A stretch of 5,124 nt of DNA from Mediterranea massiliensis (GTDB taxonomy: Bacteria; Bacteroidota; Bacteroidia; Bacteroidales; Bacteroidaceae). Below, one piece after another: positions 1-5,124 of this stretch. A model generated the notes under the pieces. That model did no database searches. It was not told where the DNA came from and worked only from the letters and a program-made list of their open reading frames with translations. The stretch is from NCBI GenBank assembly GCA_958402075.1, contig CATXSD010000171.1:1-5124 (forward strand). Direction: 5' to 3'. Within the stretch, counting starts at the first letter, position 1. Each line of letters starts with the position of its first letter. A program made the position numbers and the translations under genes.

Positions 1-178
1 TGCGGGGCATCATGACGGCGGCCACCAGCACGTCGGGGCGCAGGTCGAAGAACAGGCGCAGCCCCTCTTCACCGTCGGCGGCGGTGTGGATGAGGAAGCC
101 CTGGCCTTCGAGGGTATCTTTGATAATCATGGCGAGGGTCTGTTCATCCTCGACTAACAGTACTTTTATCTTTTCCAT
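1..178 (-). CDS. Response regulator, receiver domain N-terminus (partial, runs off left edge)
   Basis: Only the first 59 codons are present, read leftwards from the ATG at 178-176. The protein opens MEKIKVLLVEDEQTLAMI, the beta1/alpha1 part of a CheY-like receiver, with the Mg-binding acidic pair E10/D11. The segment PDVLVAAVMMPR (residues 48-59) is the beta3 strand and following loop, where the family has PDxxxxD-[IV]-M-[ML]-P. The phosphorylated Asp should be residue 54 (same numbering as Spo0F D54), but the codon there (19-17) is GCC, Ala. The start lies 4 nt after the kinase stop codon, so the two are almost certainly co-transcribed and probably translationally coupled; no strong Shine-Dalgarno is seen. 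By family habit the missing part would be an OmpR/PhoB-type winged-helix DNA-binding domain acting in the cytoplasm, but this is inference. Identity as a response regulator is firm; the target genes are unknown. Confidence 0.93.
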   Translation of the reverse strand, partial: MEKIKVLLVEDEQTLAMIIKDTLEGQGFLIHTAADGEEGLRLFFDLRPDVLVAAVMMPR

Positions 179-182
179 TCGA

Positions 183-1703
183 TTAAATTCTTACAATAAA
201 CTCACTTCCCTTTCCCGGTTCGCTGTTCACCTCCACCGTGCCGCCATGCTTCTCCACCATCGTCTTGACGTAGAAGAGGCCGAGGCCGTAGCCTTTCACT
301 TCGTGCAGGTTGCCGGTGGGCACGCGGTAGAACTTGTCGAACACATGGGGCAGGCGGTCGCGGGCGATGCCGATGCCGTGGTCGGCGACAGTGATTTCTG
401 TCCACGTACGTCCGTCGGCTTCGGTGCGGCGGCAGCGGACGGTGATGTCGGCCCTGTCGCGCGAATACTTCACGGCGTTGTCCAGCAGGTTGCTCACGAT
501 GTTGGCCAGGTGTGTGCGGTCAGCAGTGGCGGTCAGGTCTTCGGGGACGATGTCGAGGGCGACGTGGACGGGCTTGTCGGCCTTCAGCTTGTGCAGCTCG
601 ACGAGCGGGGGCAGGAGGTCGGCCAGCCGCACCTCTTCGAGGTGGAGGCGGAAGGTCTTGCGCCGCTCCATCGACATGGAGAGTATCTGCTCCACCAGTC
701 CTCCGAGGCGGCCGAGCTGCTCCTGGCAGATGCGCAGGTAGCGTTCGCGCTTGCTGGGGTCGTCGGCCTGATGGAAGTTGAGCAGGGCATCGGTAGCGGC
801 ATAGGCCACGGCGATGGGTGTCTTCAGTTCGTGGGTGATGTTGTTGGTGAAGTCGCTCTTCATCTCCTCCAGCGTCTTCTGCCGCAGGATGGTGCGGATG
901 AGGTACCAGAAGGAGAAGCCGAGGATGAGGAGGATGACCAGCGAGGTGATGAGAATGCCTGCCATCTGCCGCAGGACGAGGCCGCCCAACGGTTCGGTGG
1001 TGAGCCGGTAGACATCGTGGCCGGAGGAAGAGAAGGCATATTGGTAGCTGACGGCATCGGGACCGGGCACATAGCCGGGTGTGCCGCCTGTGGCAAGGGT
1101 GTCGGTATAGAGCCAGCGGTCTTGGGCGTCGTAGCCAGAGTACAGGTATTGCAGGCGGTAGCGGATGGGAATGTTCATCTCACGGAGGTGGGCGTTGAGC
1201 AGGCTGTCGTATACACTGAAATCGGGACTTGTCAATATGTCTAGCCCCGAGTGTAGTCCGCGTTGCAGATAGATGGCCATCCCGGTCATGGTACGCTGGT
1301 TACGCAGCAGCATATCAAGTCCCTCCTTTGCATGAAGCATGGCACTGGGGCGTACGGTATCCGTCTCTATCCGCTGTAGCGTATCGTTCCGGGCGGTGAA
1401 TCCCTCTATCACAGTGTCAGATACTTGATGCAGCATGGTGCTGCTCCGCACGAACTGTTTGCCCTGCTCATCAAATCCAGTGGAGATGGAAACTTCGCCA
1501 TGCTCTCTGTTCCTTTCCTGCAAGCGTTCGATGCGCGCCAGCATCTCGTTGTAGTCGCTGATGCGCATGGCCTCCGTGATGTTGCGCTCCAAGTCGGTGC
1601 GCATAGTTCGATAGAGGCCCGTCAGCCAGTAGGCCTGATAGGCGAAGATGCCCGCCAGCGAGAGCACGACGAGCAGGGCGATGTATTTCGAGGGCAGTTT
1701 CAT
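183..1703 (-). CDS. Membrane sensor histidine kinase (HisKA + HATPase_c)
   Basis: This complete 506-aa sensor kinase should autophosphorylate on His from ATP and pass the phosphate to the adjacent response regulator. Residues 7-27 form the first membrane segment, about 29-242 a periplasmic sensor region of no fold I recognise, and about 243-268 the second membrane segment. No clear HAMP domain follows; the DHp helix begins almost directly. The H-box ITHELKTPIA places the phosphoacceptor at H291. The ATPase domain has its N-box at 401-414 (NIVSNLLDNAVKYS), G1 at 441-446 (DHGIGI), F-box at 455-459 (FDKFY) and G2 at 471-476 (GYGLGL). All key residues are intact, so the kinase looks active. The ATG at 1703-1701 begins a normal short cytoplasmic lead (MKLPSK) into the first membrane helix. 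The gene is first in an operon with the regulator and divergent from the acyltransferase gene. It is not obviously RprX; the stimulus is unknown. Confidence 0.96.
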   Translation of the reverse strand: MKLPSKYIALLVVLSLAGIFAYQAYWLTGLYRTMRTDLERNITEAMRISDYNEMLARIERLQERNREHGEVSISTGFDEQGKQFVRSSTMLHQVSDTVIEGFTARNDTLQRIETDTVRPSAMLHAKEGLDMLLRNQRTMTGMAIYLQRGLHSGLDILTSPDFSVYDSLLNAHLREMNIPIRYRLQYLYSGYDAQDRWLYTDTLATGGTPGYVPGPDAVSYQYAFSSSGHDVYRLTTEPLGGLVLRQMAGILITSLVILLILGFSFWYLIRTILRQKTLEEMKSDFTNNITHELKTPIAVAYAATDALLNFHQADDPSKRERYLRICQEQLGRLGGLVEQILSMSMERRKTFRLHLEEVRLADLLPPLVELHKLKADKPVHVALDIVPEDLTATADRTHLANIVSNLLDNAVKYSRDRADITVRCRRTEADGRTWTEITVADHGIGIARDRLPHVFDKFYRVPTGNLHEVKGYGLGLFYVKTMVEKHGGTVEVNSEPGKGSEFIVRI

Positions 1704-1791
1704 GGCGATAAAGATACAGCGTTAATTTTTATCCCTGCGTATATGGTAAGACTAAATAACACTTCTTTTTATACTGTCTGCAGCCGCTTTG

Positions 1792-1823
1792 TTTCGTTTA
1801 TTCGGCTGCATGTATTACTTTTG
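1792..1823 (+). promoter_or_regulatory. Bacteroides-type promoter of the CatA-like gene
   Basis: TACTTTTG at 1816-1823 matches the Bacteroides sigma-ABfr -7 consensus TAnnTTTG at every fixed base. About 20 nt upstream is TTTC (1792-1795), one base off the -33 element TTTG; an exact TTTG lies at 1788-1791 but is spaced 24 nt, longer than the usual 19-21. Transcription would start near 1830, leaving a leader of about 20 nt before the ATG at 1849. This placement argues against translation from the in-frame ATG at 1789, which would lie upstream of the transcript. The -33 assignment is the weak part. Confidence 0.65.
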
Positions 1824-1848
1824 CCACAAAAACATAACCGCTGAACGT

Positions 1849-2520
1849 ATGAAACATATCATTGATGTAGACACTTGGGTGCGTCGCGACAACTACCGTT
1901 TCTTCCAGAGCTTTGTCAGTTCGTGGTATGCCGTGGCCACCGAAATCGACTGTACCGAGGTCCGCGAGGCTGCCCGTCGTCGGGGCCGTTCCTTCTTTCT
2001 CCATTACCTCTACGCCGTGGTGCGTGCCGCCAACGAGGTGGACGAGCTGCGCTACCGCGTTGACAAGCAGGGACAGGTGGTCTTTCACGACCGGGTGGAC
2101 ATCATCACGCCCATCGCCGTGCCCGGCCGCACGTTCTTTACCCTGCGCATACCTTATCACGAAGACTTCGGCACCTTCTACGCCGAGGCTCATCGGCTCA
2201 TGACGAACATTCCGCCCGACGGTGATCCTTACGGCGCCGAGAAGACATTGATGGCACAGGGCGACTACGACGTGGTGCACCTGAGCGCCGTGCCCGGCAT
2301 GTACTTCACCTCTATCACCTACACGCTGGCTGAGGCAGGTAATGCCTGCAACTATCCGCTGATGACCGCCGGCAAGGCCGTCACCCGCGAAGGCCGTCTG
2401 ATGATGCCTCTGTCCATTTATGTGAACCACGCCTTTGTCGACGGCTCCCATCTTTCATTGTTCTTCCAGAAGATAGAGCAGCATCTGAAGGAGATTGCGG
2501 AGGACGGAAAGACAGAATAA
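1849..2520 (+). CDS. Chloramphenicol acetyltransferase-like (CatA-family) O-acyltransferase
   Basis: The 223-aa product is close to the 210-220 aa of classical CatA trimeric acetyltransferases, which move acetyl from acetyl-CoA to a hydroxyl group in the cytoplasm. The family signature NHAFVDGSH (193-201) carries catalytic H194 and structural D198 of the HxxxDG motif, corresponding to CAT H195 and D199. The N-terminal WVRRDNYRFFQSF (10-22) and RYRVDKQG (68-75) also fit the family. The region equivalent to CAT's PWVSF, which holds oxyanion-stabilising Ser148, reads PGMYF (149-153), so Ser is Tyr152 and Trp is Gly150. That makes ordinary chloramphenicol resistance doubtful; Bacteroidales chromosomes carry many such homologues with unproven substrates. 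The start at 1849 is preferred over 1789 because the promoter's -7 box lies between them and because family members begin like MKHIIDVDTW. It is monocistronic, with its own promoter and a terminator 30 nt after the stop. Family membership is firm; substrate is unknown. Confidence 0.92.
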   Translation: MKHIIDVDTWVRRDNYRFFQSFVSSWYAVATEIDCTEVREAARRRGRSFFLHYLYAVVRAANEVDELRYRVDKQGQVVFHDRVDIITPIAVPGRTFFTLRIPYHEDFGTFYAEAHRLMTNIPPDGDPYGAEKTLMAQGDYDVVHLSAVPGMYFTSITYTLAEAGNACNYPLMTAGKAVTREGRLMMPLSIYVNHAFVDGSHLSLFFQKIEQHLKEIAEDGKTE

Positions 2521-2550
2521 TCCCGTCCGATAACACTCGATAAGACTTCG

Positions 2551-2580
2551 TAAGCCTGCGGTAACGCGGGCTTATTTTGT
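2551..2580 (+). terminator. Rho-independent terminator after the CatA-like gene
   Basis: A 10-bp stem, TAAGCCTGCG (2551-2560) against CGCGGGCTTA (2565-2574), has a single G-T wobble and closes on GTAA, a stable GNRA-type tetraloop. TTTTGT (2575-2580) follows. It lies 30 nt past the stop codon and should separate the acyltransferase transcript from the downstream gene. Confidence 0.85.
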
Positions 2581-2587
2581 ATCTGCT

Positions 2588-2595
2588 TACCTTTG
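2588..2595 (+). promoter_or_regulatory. Candidate -7 box for the outer-membrane protein gene
   Basis: TACCTTTG matches the Bacteroides -7 consensus TAnnTTTG at every fixed base and sits just downstream of the terminator, as expected for a new transcription unit. No TTTG lies at the usual 19-21 nt upstream, where the terminator hairpin is found instead, so the -33 element is missing or degenerate. If used, the transcript starts near 2603 and has a leader of about 200 nt containing the palindromic repeats. A weaker alternative is TATCTTCA at 2687-2694, which would place the repeats upstream as operators. Confidence 0.45.
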
Positions 2596-2624
2596 TGCTA
2601 CCGAAAAGAACGGCAGAAAGGTAC

Positions 2625-2690
2625 AATCATCCCCGTTGATGGTAGGAATCATCCCGGTTGATTGGATGAATCATCCCGGATGATTGTATC
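2625..2690 (+). repeat. Three 22-bp tandem units of a near-palindromic site
   Basis: Units start at 2625, 2647 and 2669 with an exact 22-bp period. Each begins AATCATCCC, and the 16-bp cores differ at only two positions. The third unit, AATCATCCCGGATGATT (2669-2685), is a perfect 8+1+8 inverted repeat; the second has one mismatch between its arms, the first more. A second dyad, GGATGAATCATCC (2664-2676), spans the junction of units 2 and 3, so the stretch is an array of alternating TCATCC and GGATGA/GGTTGA half-sites. A period of about two helical turns puts the sites on nearly the same DNA face. This fits cooperative binding of a dimeric regulator, though hairpins in a leader RNA are also possible. 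Function is inferred. Confidence 0.8.
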
Positions 2691-2710
2691 TTCAGGTAGT
2701 GAGAAAGAAG

Positions 2711-2757
2711 GGCTGGGTACTGGCATGCACCAGTCCTTGTATGCGACACATGCAGCC
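2711..2757 (+). other. Possible structured 5' leader of the barrel gene
   Basis: Three short complementary pairs lie together: ACTGG (2719-2723) with CCAGT (2730-2734) around a 6-nt loop, TGTATG (2738-2743) with CATGCA (2749-2754) with one wobble, and GGCTG (2711-2715) with CAGCC (2753-2757), which could close a junction but shares two bases with the second stem. The stems are short and may be chance. The rest of the 2521-2802 gap is covered by the terminator, the -7 box and the repeats; I see no small gene in it. Confidence 0.25.
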
Positions 2758-2792
2758 GGACTTCGGAGTAATGTATCATGCAGTACAAAAAT

Positions 2793-2799
2793 GGAGAAA
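2793..2799 (+). promoter_or_regulatory. Ribosome binding site that decides the barrel gene start
   Basis: GGAGAAA here places GGAG (2793-2796) 6 nt before the ATG at 2803 and 9 nt before the ATG at 2806. This favours initiation at 2803 over the in-frame ATG at 2791, which contains the site, and over 2662, which lies in the palindromic array. Confidence 0.5.
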
Positions 2800-2802
2800 A
2801 GA

Positions 2803-4944
2803 ATGATGAAACAAAACCTATTGGCATCGGCAGTCTGTCTTCTCCTGACCCTGCCGCTCTCCGCTCAGGAGAATCTGGAAAATGAGAACTTGCGGACGCT
2901 GTCCGCCGACAGCATCCTGACGGGCGACGCCCGCATGGACAGCCTCTACCGCCATCTGCCCGAAGTGATGGTGGTGGGCGAACGCCCCGTCGTCAAGGCA
3001 TCGGCGGGCAAACTGGAATACGACTTGCCGCGGATGATCAAGGACCGCCCCGTGGACAACGTCTACGAAGCACTGAAGGAACTGCCGGGTGTGGTGGAGC
3101 AGAACGGCACGCTGACGCTGGGCATGCAGGGTGTGACGGTGGTTTTGGACGGCAAGGTGACCAACATGAGCAGTGCGCAGCTCTATGCCCTGCTGAAGTC
3201 GCTGCCTGCCGACCGCATCGAGCGCGTCGAAGTGATGTACAACGCACCCGCCCGCTATCAGGTGCGCGGGGCGATGATCAACGTCCGCCTGCGTCACCGC
3301 ATCGGTGACCCCGGTGTGGTGCAGGGCGAAATCTATGGAAAATACAACCAGGAGCACGAGGCTTCGTTCGAGGAGCGTGCTTCCTTATTATATAACGGTC
3401 GGAAATTCTCAGCCGACTTTCTTTACTCTCACAGCCACGGCGAGAGCTTCAACACCACGGACAAGGAAGCCCGCCACTGGCAGCAGGCCGACGGCTCGAC
3501 GCATCTCATCGACAACTACGAGGAGATGCGCGCCCGCAGCCATACCCACAGCTTCCGCCTGGGCACGGACTACACGCTGGCCGAGAACCATTCGCTGAGC
3601 TTCGTCTACAACGGTGCCTATGCCACCAGTCACACCCGACAGAACTCTACGGGTACACAGACAGCCGAGAGCGTGAGCGGCCAGACTTCGTGGCTGCACA
3701 ACGGCCGCCTGGACTATCGGACGCCCATCGGACTGAAAGCGGGCGCGGAGTTCACGTGGTACAACGCTCCGGGCGACCAGCTGCTGCACAGCCGCATGGG
3801 TGATGATGTCCTCGACTTCTATACCGAAGACGGGCAGCGCATCAACGCCTGGAAGTTCTTCCTCGCGCAGGAACATCAGCTGAAGAACGGCTGGGGGCTG
3901 AACTACGGTGCCATCTATACCACGAGCGTGGACCATTCGTACCAGACGTATGAGCATGAAGAATTGAAAACGAAGAATGAAGAATCCAGGTTGCCGGACG
4001 ACGTCCGGTCGCGCCGCCGCGAACAGACGCTCAACCTGTATGCAGGCTTCAGCAAGTCGTTCGGGCAGAAGCTGATGACGGATTTCTCGTTGGCTGTGGA
4101 GCGTTACAAGACGCCCGTGTGGGACGAGTGGGACGTCTATCCCGTCCTCAACCTGACCTACCTGCCTGCCGACGGGCACATCCTCCAGCTCAACTTCAGC
4201 AGTGACAAGAGCTATCCCGATTACTGGGCCGTGCAGGACGTCATCTCCTACCTGGGCGGCGGCTACAGCGAGATACACGGCAATCCCTTGCTGAAGCCGG
4301 CCATCGACTATTCCACTTCGTTGACCTATATCCTGAAATCGAAGTACGTCTTCCGTGCCTGGTTCAACCATACCAAGGACCGTGCCGTGCAGACGCTCTA
4401 CCAGTCGCCCGACGAACTGCTGGAGCTGTACAAGTACCTGAACTTTGACTTTGAACAGCAGGCGGGTCTCCAGGCCTCCGTTCCCTTCAAGGCAGGGCGG
4501 TGGCTCAACTCGCGCCTCACCCTCATCGGCCTATGGATGCGTCAGAAGGATAGCGACTTCTATGACCTGCCCTTCGACCGCCATCGTCTGCTGGGCATCG
4601 CCGTGCTGAACAACACCTTCACCCTGAGCCGCAAGCCCGACATCCGGCTGACCATTGACGGACGATTGCAGGGGAGGGCCATCCAGGGTATTTATGACAT
4701 CCCCACCTGCGGCGACCTTTCGGCCACGCTGCGCTATACCTTCCTCGGCGGTAATGCCGTACTCACCGCTTGGTGTCGCGACATCCTCCAGACTTCGATG
4801 CCCTGCCCGCAGATACGCTACGCCCGTCAGTGGGTGACAAACGAGTACTCCAGCTTCCGCAGCGTCGGCCTTTCCTTCACCTGGAAGTTCGGAGGATACA
4901 AGGAGAAAAAACGGGAAGAGGTGGATACGTCGCGGTTCAAATAG
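2803..4944 (+). CDS. TonB-dependent-receptor-like outer membrane beta-barrel protein
   Basis: The 713-aa product has a signal peptide (residues 1-21, hydrophobic core LLASAVCLLL, likely cut after LSA). A short linker leads to EVMVVGERP (54-62), resembling a TonB-box/plug entry. Residues 64-163 form a plug-like domain, with VDNVYEALKELPGV and later DRIERVEVMYNAPARYQVRGAMINVRLR, the usual pattern in Bacteroidales TonB-dependent receptors of the OMP_b-brl_3 type. The rest is alternating aromatic-rich strands of a barrel, ending in GLSFTWKFGGYKEKKREEVDTSRFK. The CarboxypepD_reg-like domain that many relatives carry before the plug is absent. It should sit in the outer membrane and import or bind a ligand; the ligand cannot be told, and no SusD partner is seen. 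The ATG at 2803 is preferred for its GGAG site; 2791 (MEKRMM) also gives a valid signal peptide. A low-GC heptamer repeat lies inside (residues 385-395). No terminator follows, so read-through into the next gene is likely. Confidence 0.9.
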   Translation: MMKQNLLASAVCLLLTLPLSAQENLENENLRTLSADSILTGDARMDSLYRHLPEVMVVGERPVVKASAGKLEYDLPRMIKDRPVDNVYEALKELPGVVEQNGTLTLGMQGVTVVLDGKVTNMSSAQLYALLKSLPADRIERVEVMYNAPARYQVRGAMINVRLRHRIGDPGVVQGEIYGKYNQEHEASFEERASLLYNGRKFSADFLYSHSHGESFNTTDKEARHWQQADGSTHLIDNYEEMRARSHTHSFRLGTDYTLAENHSLSFVYNGAYATSHTRQNSTGTQTAESVSGQTSWLHNGRLDYRTPIGLKAGAEFTWYNAPGDQLLHSRMGDDVLDFYTEDGQRINAWKFFLAQEHQLKNGWGLNYGAIYTTSVDHSYQTYEHEELKTKNEESRLPDDVRSRRREQTLNLYAGFSKSFGQKLMTDFSLAVERYKTPVWDEWDVYPVLNLTYLPADGHILQLNFSSDKSYPDYWAVQDVISYLGGGYSEIHGNPLLKPAIDYSTSLTYILKSKYVFRAWFNHTKDRAVQTLYQSPDELLELYKYLNFDFEQQAGLQASVPFKAGRWLNSRLTLIGLWMRQKDSDFYDLPFDRHRLLGIAVLNNTFTLSRKPDIRLTIDGRLQGRAIQGIYDIPTCGDLSATLRYTFLGGNAVLTAWCRDILQTSMPCPQIRYARQWVTNEYSSFRSVGLSFTWKFGGYKEKKREEVDTSRFK
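3958..3985 (+). repeat. Low-GC heptanucleotide repeat inside the barrel gene
   Basis: The 28-bp stretch is four 7-nt blocks: GAAGAAT (3958-3964), TGAAAAC (3965-3971), GAAGAAT (3972-3978) and GAAGAAT (3979-3985). GC is about one third here, against well over half in the surrounding gene. It encodes a charged stretch, EELKTKNEE, between two predicted barrel strands, probably in a loop. Similar GAAGAAT-rich strings occur between genes in Bacteroides genomes as I recall, so it may be an inserted repeat kept in frame. Confidence 0.7.
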
Positions 4945-5011
4945 GAAAGACGAGGAGGAGATAAAAGGGAGAAGATTGTACTCATGGAAGAATTTCAAAT
5001 GAAAGAATAAT

Positions 5012-5124
5012 ATGAAGAAAACAACATTGCTAAGTTTATGCTTTGCCTGCCTGTTGGGTTTGCCGGCCCGGGCAGAAGTAACTCCGGTCGACACGATACC
5101 TTTCGAACTGGGTGCCGACAACCG
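5012..5124 (+). CDS. Exported protein, N-terminus (partial, runs off right edge)
   Basis: Thirty-seven codons are present from the ATG at 5012. MKKTTLLSLCFACLLGLP is a clear signal peptide, with a likely cut after ARA (19-21), and the mature part begins EVTPVDTIPFELGADN. The pattern 'DTIPFELG.DNR' recalls the first beta strand of secreted retropepsin-like aspartic protease-family proteins of Bacteroidales, but the catalytic DTG region would lie beyond the window, so this is only a guess. The upstream gap (4945-5011) is 67 bp, purine-rich, and has no terminator and no TAnnTTTG box, which suggests co-transcription with the barrel gene. There is no strong Shine-Dalgarno; AT-rich sequence precedes the ATG, as is common in Bacteroidetes. 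Export is well supported; function is not. Confidence 0.75.
   Translation, partial: MKKTTLLSLCFACLLGLPARAEVTPVDTIPFELGADN

Noticed and set aside
12..1244. 410-codon open frame on the plus strand
   Set aside because: It lies wholly antisense to the response regulator and histidine kinase genes, whose motifs are complete; the product shows no recognisable domain. It is a by-product of GC-rich codon use.
1709..1716. Minus-strand TATCTTTA as the kinase promoter -7 box
   Set aside because: It matches five of six fixed bases, but lies only 5 nt from the start codon and has no TTTG at -33. The kinase promoter is probably in 1704-1848 but I cannot place it.
1789..1848. 20-codon N-terminal extension of the CatA-like protein
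   Set aside because: The exact -7 box at 1816-1823 lies inside it, so the transcript would begin downstream; the extension also does not resemble CatA N-termini.
1798..2451. 217-codon open frame on the minus strand
   Set aside because: It is antisense to the CatA-like gene, which carries the HxxxDG motif; the antisense product has no family features.
2625..2690. The 22-bp tandem units as a CRISPR array
   Set aside because: The period is far too short, the gaps between 16-bp cores are only 6 bp, and no cas gene is present.
2662..2802. 47-codon N-terminal extension of the barrel protein
   Set aside because: It would put residues before the signal peptide and overlap the palindromic array; GGAG ahead of 2803 marks the better start.
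3409..4371. 320-codon open frame on the minus strand, with others at 2818-3357 and 4531-5121
   Set aside because: All are antisense to the barrel protein gene, with no recognisable motifs, and the sense frame has a full signal peptide, plug and barrel.

Overview
The window looks like chromosomal DNA from a Bacteroidales bacterium (Bacteroides or a close relative), with GC-rich genes and AT-richer gaps. Four things point there: two exact matches to the Bacteroides -7 promoter box TAnnTTTG, few strong Shine-Dalgarno sites, an outer-membrane barrel protein with the family's typical 'GGYKEK...VDTSRF' C-terminus, and an HK-then-RR gene pair of Bacteroides style. No mobile element, CRISPR array, tRNA or rRNA is visible.

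Layout. The left third (1-1703, minus strand) is a two-component operon: a complete membrane histidine kinase (183-1703), then, 4 nt after its stop, the first 59 codons of a response regulator that runs off the left edge. A 145-bp divergent gap (1704-1848) separates it from a plus-strand gene (1849-2520) for a chloramphenicol-acetyltransferase-type (CatA-like) acyltransferase. That gene has its own promoter and ends in a clear hairpin terminator (2551-2580). The next gap (2521-2802) holds the terminator, an exact -7 box, three near-palindromic 22-bp tandem units and possible leader structure. Then comes a 713-aa TonB-dependent-receptor-like barrel protein (2803-4944). After a 67-bp purine-rich gap, a signal-peptide-bearing secreted or periplasmic protein starts at 5012 and runs off the right edge; it could be co-transcribed with the barrel gene.

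How the parts may work together. The kinase senses a periplasmic or membrane signal and would normally phosphorylate the regulator. In this sequence, however, the regulator's phosphoacceptor position (residue 54) is Ala, not Asp, so either the system signals without phosphorylation or the allele is disabled. The barrel protein and the following exported protein may form an envelope unit. The 22-bp palindromic array upstream of it is the best candidate for a specific regulator's binding site; no regulator can be assigned to it from this window.

Most worth checking are the Asp-to-Ala change in the receiver domain, the 22-bp palindrome array, and a low-GC heptanucleotide repeat embedded in frame in the barrel gene.
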